DNA from: Lichtheimia corymbifera B2541
Lineage: Eukaryota > Mucoromycota > Mucoromycetes > Mucorales > Lichtheimiaceae
Assembly: GCA_000697475.1 (NCBI GenBank)
Contig: JNEU01000602.1
Coordinates: 1-42,423 of the forward strand
Direction of reading: 5' to 3'
Length of the DNA stretch: 42,423 nt
Shown here: positions 23,043 to 33,683 of the stretch, piece after piece
Layout of the letters: the number at the start of each line of letters is the position of its first letter
Numbering within the stretch: the first letter of the stretch is position 1
Made by a program: the position numbers and the translations under genes
Notes under the pieces: generated by a model
Databases searched by the model: none
What the model was told of the DNA's origin: nothing
The model's input: the letters and a program-made list of their open reading frames with translations, nothing else

Positions 23043-24089
23043 CTAGACCAAGGCCAATTCCAATGTCCACATGCGTCTCGCCCACAACCTTACGGTATAT
23101 CCTTCAATATCGGCCGTTGTTCCATCCCACCAGCATTTTCTCTAATAAAGGACGATGATCAGTGATCCCTTCTATTATAACCTATATATGCATCTATGAC
23201 TTACCGCAGGTTTTCTCCAAAAGAGCAGCAATTTTTGTGCAGTTGCCATATGGTTGTCTGGGCCTGTTGTCTTTAACAACACTAGGGACATGCTGGTGAC
23301 ACACGTGCGAGTAGGTTCGAGTTGACGGTATCCCCAAGGATCATCACGGCTGAATCCTGCATCACATAGCATATCGATAAGATGTTGTTCGGCTGCATTG
23401 TTTTCTCGAGAAATGTTCTTTTGTAATGCGTCAAAGATACGATTTTGTCGTTGCAAGGATCGACCGGAAGCAATCTTGAGAGAAGCCATGCTTTCAGGTG
23501 ATAGTTGAGGAGCAGCAGCGGTTGTATTATTGGTAGACGAAGACGATGTCGTATTGTTGGATGATTTGGTAGGGATGCAATAGTATTCGAGTTCTTCACG
23601 AAGGACAATAATAGGTTGCTTGTTGGATAACAGCGGATAGTAAACGGATGACGAGAGATGATCGTTCTGATGCTGCTGCTGTTGTTGTTGTTGCTGGTCG
23701 GCAAGCTCATTTGATATAGCAGCTGCATGCTGATACACTCGCAACACATAGTCAAGACATGCTGGATCAAAGTCGACAAAGGTAACCTGCTCGTCAACGA
23801 CACCACCACCCACGCTATCTCGCGATTGATCTTCGTCTTCTTGTCGACCTAGGACCAACCCATTGGGAAACATGGCAATCAACAAGCTCTCGGGAAGGTT
23901 GACTAGCGTGTCTCGATCAAGGTCAATACGAGTGCCTCGCAGATCCAGTTTCAAGATGGCAGGAATAGCATCCTCGGGTTGTTGATCGTACACATCCTCA
24001 TCTGCCTGCTGTTGCTGATAAATCACCTCCTCTTGGTCATGGTCGGCTTCAGGGTCGTGGACTTGTGTTATGGGAGAATCAGAAGTCAT
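23043..24089 (-). CDS. Whi2-like BTB/POZ protein (general stress response)
   Basis: Two exons, complement 23205-24089 and 23043-23141, 327 aa. Whi2 partners the phosphatase Psr1 and links nutrient status to TORC1 and stress signalling in yeast. The BTB-type segment includes LKLDLRGTRIDLDRDTLVNL, PESLLIAMFPNGLVL, VDFDPACLDYVLRVYQ and PIIVLREELEYYCIP, with a polyglutamine/histidine insert and an S/N/T run between them. The second exon restores the conserved end (KCWWDG and VRLWARRMWTLELALV). The first ATG in frame is at 24089; the codons just upstream are CAT and TTG. The N-terminal ~45 residues are acidic and Q-rich. No phosphatase domain is present, as expected. Confidence 0.83.
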
Positions 24090-24630
24090 ATGCAAGATAT
24101 AAAATACTGAGGAAATAGAACAAGAGGTAATAAGAAAAAGAAAGAGGAGGGGTTGGTCAAGCTTAAGGAGAGTGGGTGATTACTCTTTATGGTTGGCAAC
24201 GTGCAACATGATACAGTCTCACAATGCGTACACACCGAATCCCCATCATCATATCACTTTTTATAATACATCCTCCATTGTATCCCTTGTTATTCATTAT
24301 CTCCACCATCATTGTCATTATTATTAACCATAGATTGCGTTAATAAATGGACCATCCATTGTCATCCTTCTCGTGGCCTTAGCATCGTATGCAATCATTG
24401 CACTGTTGTGCTACACTCTCATACACTTCGTCGCATGCAACATGACAAAGAGAGAGAGCTCTTTGCAATCACGCACACACACACTCTCTCTCTCTTCACC
24501 TATGCATATGTATGACACCCCATTCCAACTCATTCATAGCACGTCCTCCATCAAATACAGGGGAAAAAAGATGTATGATATATTAGGTGGTAATGGCTAG
24601 TGTATAATATATAACGTTGGGGAGGTAGTT
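24090..24630. other. intergenic
   Basis: Upstream region of the Whi2-like gene and 3' side of the HSBP1 gene, both minus strand. It contains AC/TC-rich simple sequence near 24471-24490. No gene was recognised. Confidence 0.45.
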
Positions 24631-25059
24631 TTATGCATCGCTAGCATTGCTGTTGTTGTCCTTTGACTCGTTTTGTTCAATACGCGAAAGGGCATCATTC
24701 AAGGAACGTTCAAGGCCATCGATCCTCTTGCTCATATCTTCCACTAAAATGATCCATCATAAGTCTTTTTGTAGTCTGCATAAAGAAGTGGTTCAACCTA
24801 CACTTGTCATTGATTTCATTATTCACCGTCTCCACTTTGCTTTGCTAAAAAGGATACACGTATATATTAGAACACAACCTGCCAACATGGTACTCGATCG
24901 TTCAACACACTTACAAGCTTCTCGATTACACCATCGATCTAGAATAAATAGCATGTTAGTTTCTGGGTTAATGCATGTCAATAAAGGGTATCGTACATAG
25001 CCTGCAAAGTCATCTGTTGTCATGGTAGCTGACGTGGATTTGTCTTCACTGCTGGCCAT
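24631..25059 (-). CDS. heat shock factor-binding protein 1 homologue (HSBP1)
   Basis: Small coiled-coil protein that in animals binds the trimerisation region of HSF1 and in other eukaryotes joins WASH-related assemblies. Four exons, complement 24997-25059, 24915-24938 (24 nt), 24802-24844 and 24631-24743, giving 80 aa. The product reads MTTDDFAGYIDGVIEKLQSK, then VETVNNEINDKLEDMSKRID and GLERSLNDALSRI, then a short acidic N/S-rich tail. HSBP1 has the same size and the same heptad pattern with a DDM..RID core. The first ATG (25059) adds a 12-residue S/T/E lead; the second ATG is at codon 13. Phases agree at all three splices. The gene is too broken up to show as an ORF and was recovered by reading the introns. 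Confidence 0.85.
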
Positions 25060-25327
25060 AGTGTTTTGAGTGGAAAAGAGGAGCTGTTGCTATGTCGTCT
25101 CTGAATTAAAATTATCGCTAGTAGTACCTGAATGATGCACCCACCACCATCCCTCCTCCTCCTCCCCATCATCATCATGCGACCCATATAGGTGTATACG
25201 ATGAGAAACATATCTATACAACGATTTATCTTTTATATGATGGAATAAGGGTTGAACAATGCAAATGTGGTAGTAAGAGAAAAGGAACGAAATGAGAAAG
25301 CAAAATGAGATGAGACTATTAAGCAAA

Positions 25328-27618
25328 CTAGAAGCGTACAGATTTGACGACATTCTTCTTGATACCGGTCGATTCGCCTCCATAAGAACCTTGGAGAGGT
25401 TTGGCCACGGCTCGCACAGATGCCAGCTTTTTGAGCTTGTTGGAATATTTGGTACGGTTCTTGACACGAGCATTGCGATTCTCCTTTTTGCGTTTGGGGG
25501 TGAGACCCTTGTTCTTGAGAATCTTGTACGATGCCAGTCGCTTTTCGCCTTCTTCCACTTGCCAATCACCATCAATAATCTCGGGTCGTGATGCTTCATA
25601 TTGGGCTCGTTTGGCAGCCTTTTGTGCTGCTTTTTCTGCCACTGCTTGAGCATAGTATGGATCATCCTCATCATCATCACCACCACGCATAGTTCGTGCT
25701 GCTGCCATATCCTCATCATCATAATCCTCATCATCCAAATCTGCAGTCGAATCCTTGGGTTGTGCAACACCATTCTTTTGTTTCCAATTGTCCTGGTCTT
25801 TGTATGGAAGATCCACATCACCTTGGTATCTTGTCAATTTTTGATCCGATTTCTATATATCATTTTCTCGATTAGCACGATGATTTCATTCCCACCAAGG
25901 ATAGTCAAACTTACAGCATCAATCTTGGCAACATAATCTCTTAATGATCGCTTCCTGGCCAGCTTATCTTCCATATCCATTTCATCCAATGCCTCCAATT
26001 CGCCAAAGTCATCTTGCATGCCACGTTTGCGTTTCTTGGCTGCTTTGCTGCTCTTTTTGAGACTCTTGAATTCTTGTTCAATGTCGAATGCTTTGATGGC
26101 ATCACCTTCATCCTCTTCCTCTTCCTCCTGATCATCGTCCATAACCATGTAATCATCCTCATCAAGTTCTGGTGATGCTGGTGCGTGTTGCTGTTTCTCT
26201 TTTCTGCTGGATGAAGATTTCTTGGCAGACTTTTTGGTAGATGATGCTTCCTTCTTGGTAGCTGGTTTCTCGGGAGCATCAAGTCGATCCATAAATGCAT
26301 TGATTTCTGGTTGCAGCTTGACTTCAAGTTGATCTGTCTTTTCCAATTGCGATCGTAATTCGACAAGGGCGTCAATAACTGGATGGTCTTTGAGACCTGT
26401 CGTGCCAGATGCCTTGAGGACGAGATAAAATGAGACATTTGTCAAGTAATTCATAAGCAGCTCTATATGTCAATGTTAGTTTTAGCTTCACTATTTCCCT
26501 TGCAAATACATACGATGCTTGAATCGCAAAAACTTGGCTTCGTGCTCGTCACTCTTGCCCTTAGATTGTATCCTGCATGATAATCCAACGTAAGAATGGT
26601 GTCATCCAGTGATCCTTCGAGTATCTACAAACCTTGCAAGCAATGTATCAAGCAATTCCACTGTCTCACTCTTTTCCTTGAACTCATTCAACAGATCCAA
26701 CAACTCTGGTGACTCATTTTGAAGAATTCTGAGCTTCTCAGGAACTGGGATATTCTTTCTTCGCTTGGCAATGTTTTGTTTGATGCTAGAAAATGAATGC
26801 AAAGACAATGAGCACTCATGCGGTATTGTGTTTCCTTCCCAACATACTCAAAAGTGATATCATCCAAATCCTTGGTAACATCTTCCACAAGTTGCTTATC
26901 AGCTTCCTCATCCTATGTGATATATGTGAGTCGTCATTGTATGACCATCACCCTACTCTTTCGTTTTACTTACTGCGCCAGGGCCAGTACCCCATTCATC
27001 CATGAAATCTGCTTCATCCATAGCTGCCAACTGTTCCTTTTGAATCTTCAAGGCCTCTGTCTCCTCTTCACGCATCTCGTCCAAGTCATCTCCTTCATCA
27101 GCGTCATAGTAGGCCTGCTTGGATTTACCCCAGGTTTGTTCTAATGCAACGTGTGCCGTGTAAATAACAGTGTTTCGCCATGATTGAAAGGACTTACCCT
27201 CTTCTTCTTCACTATCATCCTTGTTGGCAGGTACAATATCATCGTCCGAAAGCTCCTCTTCCTCTTCCTCGTCGTCTGAGCCGAGACCAAAGACTTCAGC
27301 ATCGCTCTCATCATCATCTATATACCATTGTCAATTTGATGCTGTTGTTGTGCCTTGTCCAATCATGCGTACCGTTATTAGCGTCATTTTCGAGCAACAC
27401 CTTTCCACGACGATCGTGAACTGTAAAATAGAATAGAATGCTGGTAAATAAAGAGATGGATCGCTGGTCAAGGAGGTTTAGATCCACGTACATTCGTCTT
27501 CTGAATCATGTTCGATATCGTCCCATGTGCGAATGGCTTTGATCGAAGCGCCTTCGTCTTCGTTGTTCTTCTTTTTAGCTGAAGCGTCTCGAAAAACGGG
27601 AACCTTTTTCTTTCCCAT
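25328..27618 (-). CDS. Sas10/Utp3, U3 snoRNP and SSU-processome factor
   Basis: Nucleolar protein required for 18S rRNA processing. Nine exons, complement 27492-27618, 27373-27420, 27198-27317, 26974-27140, 26848-26912, 26633-26785, 26514-26572, 25915-26462 and 25328-25852, giving 603 aa; all phases agree. It begins MGKKKVPVFRDASAKKK. A very acidic N-terminal third (DDEEEEEELSDDD) follows. The Sas10/Utp3/C1D domain spans ~195-310 (IKQNIAKRRKNIPVPEKL, LLMNYLTNVSFYLVLKASG, HPVIDALVELRSQLEKTDQL). Next come charged K/E runs, then the Sas10 C-terminal domain from ~525 (LASYKILKNKGLTPKRKKEN, NKLKKLASVRAVAKP, YGGESTGIKKNVVKSVRF). Its length matches yeast Sas10. With CBF5 in the same window there are two ribosome-biogenesis genes, but they are 8 kb apart and not obviously linked. 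Confidence 0.95.
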
Positions 27619-29384
27619 AGTGTGTAAAAGAGTGAGAGAGGGAGTGAGTGAAAAAGTGTTTGACACTGCAACAGTGGAACTGGAAAATTTCAACTTTCTA
27701 TTCTCAGCAGCGATGATTCTCCAAGCGAGCCTTGGGTGTCTGTGTCTGTGTCTCTGTGTGCGCTTGTGCATAACATGTCGAATATGTTTACACGTGTATT
27801 ATTGAGTGCATAATATGAAAATCAAATCAACAAAGGAGCAATTGCTACGCGATGTATATCGCGAGCGACGCGAAAACAATATGAACAACAACACCCGTGG
27901 TGGAATGATTTGATATCTCCTTTTGTTGTTCAAGCAGGAGATTTGCATACGTGTACAAATACATTCATCGATCACCATTGTCGGATCAATGGATGAAAAA
28001 AAGGGGATGATGAAGAAGAAAGAGAAAAAAAGAGCAATCCCCCATATCTTGCAAAGGAGCACATACATAGGGACAAGGGAGACAATTGACAATAGGTACC
28101 GCCGTATATTATGCACACACACACACACACGCACTTGAGATGAAAGCATTAAAAAAGAAAAAAGACACATATCCTAGAGCGTTGATTTAGGGTACGTATG
28201 CAAAAGGGATATACACCGAAAGAAAAGGGAGATAAAAGGGATACGAGAAATAAGGTGGGGTCAGTATTCAAAAGTGTATATGTGTGATCTATGGGGGTTG
28301 GTGGACTCTATATATTATCAGCTCAAGCAGGAGAAAGAGCAACACAGGACAAATTAGGAAAGCATTGAATGGATGGCAGTGGTACATAGAGAGTGTACAA
28401 GTAAAAGCGTACGTACGTAGGGGCGATCAAAATAGCCGTTAAGCAGCTGATGCGTTTAGTCCAACAACACACAAAATGCGCAACCGAGAATAAAGAAATC
28501 AGTTTCGTGAGGAGAAGAAGGGGATGTTAACTGGGGTTGGGGATGAGCGACTATCACTGCAACAAGACAAAGAGATAGCAACGGAGGCTTTTGGGTTAAG
28601 CAAAGCTGATAGGGAGGTGCATGAGAAATGGATTAATGGCCAAAGAGGTATACTTGTCTCTCAGATCAACTTTTGAACAAGGCAGCCAGGGATCCACACG
28701 ACAAAAACAGTAGCTTGTGGGGTGCCAAATCCCGGTACGGGGTTTTCGTTCCTCTTTTCTCTCAACGTATGTCTTTTATCTAAAGGAGAACAAATGGTGG
28801 TGTTCTATCCCAAGTATACTGCAATGGGAATCGTTGCTCGAGTAGCATAGCTTGACAAGGTTTTTAAGCGCTTATAAGCTTTAATAAAGGTGATCATGGA
28901 ATAATATATGCACAGCAACCGCGATATGTTAAATGCACGTCGACCATGTGTGGGGGGTTTTCAGGTGAGACGAGAAAACAGCAGTAGTGATAATTGTGGG
29001 CGGTATGTATGTGTATAAAACAAGCATGCATGATCGAAAGCAGGTGCATGTGCAATTCATTTGAATGTAAACACAAAGTCTGTGTGTGCATTGATCGTGT
29101 CCTCGATCTGCGTTTCCTTTTGGGACTATGTGTTTCTCGTTTGATCTCCTTACCGTTATATGAAGGTCAGGGGATATGCTTGTCAATAGCCTGCAATGAA
29201 TGTAAAGATCTACATAGACATCAAGAATCCAGATAACAGGGCGTATGGATAAAAGGGGTTGTCTTGACAGTTATAAAAGCCTAGCCGACAACCATTTTTT
29301 CCTGATCATTCCAACAACACACAACAACAACACTCTTCCATATCTCTTTTTCCCTTATCACTCAACAGCTCTTTAATACAAAAC
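27619..29384. other. long divergent intergenic region
   Basis: 1.77 kb between SAS10 (minus) and the homeobox gene (plus). It contains a (CA)n microsatellite near 28112-28131, a small palindrome CCCGGTACGGGG near 28732, and a TATA-like site at 29272. No ORF or structured RNA gene was recognised. The length fits a regulated promoter for the transcription-factor gene. Confidence 0.45.
29272..29278 (+). promoter_or_regulatory. TATA-like box of homeobox gene
   Basis: TATAAAA lies 107-113 bp upstream of the ATG, followed by a C/A-rich leader (ACAACACACAACAACAACAC) typical of a fungal 5' UTR. Position and context support a core promoter; no transcript data are available. Confidence 0.5.
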
Positions 29385-30104
29385 ATGAAGTCTTCGACCT
29401 GCACTTTGCCTCCATGCTCGGATTTGTTGGCACCTCCTCCTCGGAAGTCTTCCGTGCTTGACGTGAACAATTTATTGTCACCTGTTAACGATATGCCAGC
29501 TGCACCAGCACCATCAACCGTGTACCATCATCAGCAGCAGCAATACTACCACCCTTACGAACGTCATGTAGGCGCATACAGAGAACCTCCCATGCATTCA
29601 CAACCACAACACCAAATGCCACTCAAGGCTAAACGCAAGCGAGCTTCACCAGCACAATTATCTGTGCTTAATCATGTATTCAGCCAAACCTATTTCCCAT
29701 CGACTGAGCTGCGCATTGAGTTGGGAAAACAGCTTGGAATGAGTCCTAGGGCAGTACAAATTTGGTTCCAGAACAAACGACAATCGCTACGCACTCGTGA
29801 GCGTCAACAGCAAGAACGCAAGCATGCCATGGCATCATCATCATCCATGTCATCTCCATCCTCTGGTAGTAGCAAGCATCATTATAACCATTACCCCTAC
29901 TACACAAACGCCCTTCCACCTATTTCTCCACCCTTGTCTCCACCTGAGCAATCACCCTACCACTACCAGCAACATTCTTATGCTGAGCAACATCATCGCC
30001 GCCGCTCTTCATATGAATTGCTTCCTTTACATGTTCCCAACACACCATCATCGACATCATCTTATCCAAGCCCTACATCCATTGATTCTATCATTTTGCA
30101 TTAG
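29385..30104 (+). CDS. homeodomain transcription factor
   Basis: Intronless, 239 aa. The homeodomain spans ~81-138: a basic arm KAKRKR, helices 1-2 (LSVLNHVFSQTYFPSTELR, IELGKQLGM) and the recognition helix with WFQNKRQ at ~127-133. It has no extra loop residues, so it is the typical 60-residue class, as in fungal Yox1/Phx1-type factors. Flanks are low-complexity: P/S-rich N-terminus, H/Q/Y-rich stretch before the domain, S-rich and P/H/Y-rich tail with repeated S/P motifs that could be phosphorylated. It likely acts in the nucleus as a DNA-binding regulator; targets cannot be told from sequence. A TATA-like site precedes it and a pyrimidine-rich 3' region follows. Confidence 0.92.
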   Translation: MKSSTCTLPPCSDLLAPPPRKSSVLDVNNLLSPVNDMPAAPAPSTVYHHQQQQYYHPYERHVGAYREPPMHSQPQHQMPLKAKRKRASPAQLSVLNHVFSQTYFPSTELRIELGKQLGMSPRAVQIWFQNKRQSLRTRERQQQERKHAMASSSSMSSPSSGSSKHHYNHYPYYTNALPPISPPLSPPEQSPYHYQQHSYAEQHHRRRSSYELLPLHVPNTPSSTSSYPSPTSIDSIILH

Positions 30105-32254
30105 TTGCATACTTGCACACACACACTTGCCGCTCGCTCTTACCTTTTCATCTTTATCCCCAACCACCAAGCTCCCATCCCCCCTCCTCGGCTTTGTACA
30201 TTGTCTCCTTTTTCACATCCACACTCACACACAACATATTCACTTACCCACGCATTACATACCTTGCTTATGGCCTTTCCATTTTCTATCATCGCTGCCA
30301 ACCTCGCGTACTCCTCATCTTTTTTTCTCGCACTATGTCCTTACTTTTTTTTCCCTTTGTCAATTCTACTTTTTTGCCTTTGTCTGCTATCTCCTCCCCT
30401 GGAATGACGCGTCTCGCATCCACTCAACTCCCTTTTTTTCTTCTTGTATATGCATTCTATAAGCCCACTTCACATGTCATGGACGCATTCTTGGTCGTCA
30501 CTTATATCCCGAGTAGCAAAAAGTATAATCACGTGCCATCCAAGCACAACATCGTATCATTATCCGCCTGCAAATCATCATTTTCTTTTTTCCCTTCTTT
30601 AACCGTAATACCGTAGTTGTAGTGTCTCTCCAAATTGGGCATCCTTTCGTAAAATAAAAATGCAAAAGTATCTTGTCATGTACATCAAAAATTCATTGAT
30701 CCTTAGGAATGATGCTGCCACCATTATCCCTTTATTTAATTTCATCAAAGCATCTCTCTTAACAAACCGATCTTGTCCTACACAACCGGATCATCGGATA
30801 CATAGCTTACATAATATACATCTACATGCTTTGTTGTATAGAACGCTCTATATTTCAACATTGATTGCATGTGAATAGCCTACTTCGTACAATAACGATG
30901 ACCTTGAACAAGGATTGTTGACTTTGAAGATCCTTGCGCGGTACATTGCCAAGTTACCATGCATAAAGGCAGGAACCATTTCATTGTCTTGTGTCGATTG
31001 TTTAAACTCCACATCATCAAGGGGAGAGGTACCTGTATAATGTTGGATGAAAAAAAAGGAATTGTTGGTCAACTGGGGGGTCAATCTGCATCAAGGGGAA
31101 GGAGGGGGGTAAAGTGAAGTGTCCATTGTTTGTGGATTAGCTTTGCATATGAGGAGCAAGTTACTCTCTTTCTTCTCCTAATGATAATCCGGGAAATGAT
31201 CGCTGGTATACTTGGTGGTGTTGATACCGTATGTGGAAGCCAGAAAGGGATGCATACGGCTTTTTGACAAATTGAATATATCTTTACACATGCATTAGCC
31301 CTGCTGTATTTCATGCTATACAATGCATGTCACACGTTCACATGCAATGAAGCGGGTTACATATGGGTGCTGACATGTGTTCATTATGCAAATCACAGAC
31401 GACACCGCGTTCTATGGTTCGCTCAGTAATCATGGGTGCTATGTACTGGATTATAATGAAAATCTCCTGTTCATTCATCTCTTTTTGTTTCTTTTTTCTC
31501 CCATAGTTTCTTTTTTCTCCCATAACCATCCCTACTTCCACCCCTTGTTGACTTGGATACGCCAGCCTTCTTCTTGTTGCGCTGCTTGGCCGTTGCTGTT
31601 GTTGTTATTGCTGCTGTCGCTGCTGCTGTTATTTCACGGGATGATCATGCAAGTGCCCTACACCACCTGGAGGAAAAAAGAATCACATCGCATTTTACAA
31701 GGAGAATTCACAAGTGGGGGCGAAACGACTAGACATGATACACGGAGGAAGTAAGCTATTCATTGTTGATCAAATCTTCCAATGTCCTTGTTCATTGATA
31801 AGATGGTTTATGAAACGAGTATTAATATTTAATAAACATCAGCAGGATGTTACTTTGTATAATGGCAACAATAAAACATGCCTATTACAGTTGAACTTGA
31901 ATTTTCTTTGTGTTCTGCCCCTTTCTCGTCTCCCTTTTTTTCTTTCAATGATGGCACCATCGATCTTCTACATACAACTGTCTTTATTCTGCCAAAAGGC
32001 TATCAATATTTGGGGTGGGGGTGCAACCCCAACTTTGAGATTAATTTATTTGTAAAAGAAGGTGCTTCAGGATGAAAACTATGAAGTTGGTAAATTAAGG
32101 AGAGAGAGAGTGTGTGTGTGTGAACAGTGAATTATGCACAGCTGTTGCACAACCTTCTGTATCGCAGCAACGCGTGTCGCTCTCTTGATCCCGACAAGTT
32201 AACAATGCCGTCGTCTTTTTCGCCTGTGCAACGTCCGCCTTCTTTTCTAAAGCA
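30105..32254. other. long intergenic region
   Basis: 2.15 kb between the homeobox and otubain genes. The first ~500 bp is strongly C/T-rich on the plus strand, probably 3' UTR. A possible unidentified coding fragment lies on the minus strand at 30848-31084. A (AG)n/(TG)n tract is at 32100-32121. Nothing else is recognised. Confidence 0.45.
30848..31084 (-). pseudogene. unidentified protein-coding fragment
   Basis: A 78-codon minus-strand ORF whose translation looks protein-like (SFFFIQHYTGTSPLDDVEF, then DNEMVPAFMHGNLAMYRARI, then LLYEVGYSHAI) although it sits alone in an intergenic stretch. I do not recognise the family. No convincing upstream exon was found. It may be a gene relic, a last exon, or chance. 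Confidence 0.25.
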
Positions 32255-32333
32255 ATGTCTGCACAACAGCAACCACCACCCACCGAACAAGAACAGCCCA
32301 AGGAGCCCGAGCTTACAGATGAGCAGATTCTAG
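32205..32333 (+). other. upstream ORF overlapping the otubain start
   Basis: An ATG 50 bp before the otubain ATG opens a 42-codon frame that overlaps the main start out of frame and ends at TAG 32331-32333. If the transcript begins upstream of 32205, this would reduce initiation at 32255. The transcription start is not known. Confidence 0.35.
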
Positions 32334-33452
32334 AGTTTGAACAACGCATCAAGGATGAAGAAGCACTCAAAGTATATTCTCGTTTCACTCGTCTCTCCTG
32401 CAAAATGGGCAAAAGTGATTGACGTCCTTTCTTGCTGCATAGATCCCCCTTGTATGCCAAGCCGAACCCATTTCCACACTCGAACAAGAATTCAAGAACA
32501 ATGAACCCTTCCTTCGTAAAATCAAGGTACGTTGGTGTATATTGTAAACCCCAGTGAGACATAAAACTAAGACTAACTAATACTATATATGCGTGTCAAT
32601 AATAGAATATGAGCGAGACATCCGATAGGATCCGAAAGTGTCGTGGCGACGGTAAGGAGGATAAGGTGGTTTGGGTTAGGTTTGAGATTTGGGGGGTGGA
32701 TGTTGAACAAAAGAGGAGAATGATGTGCTAATCAGAACAATCCATCCATCATCCATAGGCAATTGTTTTTTCAGAGGTATGAGAGAAGGGGTCGAGTGTT
32801 GAAGGGAGCAGAGCACTCATGAGGGTCAACAATAGCTTTTTCATTTGCATGGTTCGAGAGCTTAACACGCGATCAGAATGCTTATCAAGCAGCCCTTGGC
32901 AAACTCAAAAGCACGCCCGATATGCTTGAACGTGCTGGATTCCAGAAACTTGCATTTGAAGATTTCTATGATATCACACTTGAACAATTTGAACAACTGC
33001 CTGCGCGTGCCAGTGATCCGGATATGCTACTTGTCAGCTTTCAATCCGAGGAAATCAGCAACAGCATTGTCATGTATTTACGATTCATCGCATCAGCCTA
33101 TTTGCGTATCCATTCAGCAGAATATGAACCCTTCCTTATTGATGAAATGATTTCCATTGACGAATTTTGCGCTATGCATGTCGAAGCCTTTGGTCGTGAA
33201 TCGGATCATTTGCATATTATCGCCCTGAGCAAAGCATTGGATATCCCCGTCGAAATCGTCTACTTGGATGGAAGCATGGGTGCGGAAGCCGCTGTTCATG
33301 GATTTTGGCCAGACGAGGAAAATAAGCAAGAAAAACCACTTCGATTGATTTATCGTCCTGGTAAGTTACAGTTACGTTGGATGGTCTCTATCAACTGATT
33401 CTAATCCGCTATTTTAGGTCACTATGATATCCTTTACGAGAAGACAAATTGA
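32255..33452 (+). CDS. otubain (OTUB1-like) ubiquitin thioesterase
   Basis: Cysteine protease of the OTU family that trims ubiquitin chains and can also inhibit E2 enzymes. Six exons: 32255-32371, 32443-32526, 32606-32651, 32759-32776 (18 nt), 32836-33360 and 33418-33452, giving 274 aa, the size of human OTUB1. The catalytic centre is spread over three exons: D82 in exon 3 (CRGD), C85 within the 18-nt exon 4 (GNCFFRG), and H265 in the last exon (GHYDILYEKTN). The spacing D82-C85-H265 is almost the same as in human OTUB1. Peptidase C65 segments FAWFESLTRDQNAYQAAL, MYLRFIASAYLRIHSAEYEP and DIPVEIVYLDG are clear. The N-terminal ~40 residues are Q/E/P-rich and helical, as in OTUB1. All splice phases agree. 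Confidence 0.93.
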
Positions 33453-33683
33453 ATTGAAGATAGTTATAAGGAAAATACAATATTATAATGATATTGCTAC
33501 ATGGGAACGTGGAAAGTTGTATTATGAGAGTGGTTTGTCCAAAGACAACAAAGAAAGTGCAAAGGAGCTACATGTAGTTTTTTATGTAAAATGAGTGAGG
33601 AAAGAGAGAGAAAGAGAGAGAGAGAGATTGTGCAAGGTGTGTGCGTATGTGTATATGAAAAAAGGAAGAAGGAAAAATCCAAA

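Noticed and set aside
28112..28131. CRISPR-like or regulatory repeat
   Set aside because: It is only a (CA)n microsatellite; no CRISPR array exists in this eukaryotic window.
31377..31754. 125-codon plus-strand ORF with a leucine run
   Set aside because: The hydrophobic run comes from a CTG/TTG simple repeat; no other gene signal or splice context supports it.
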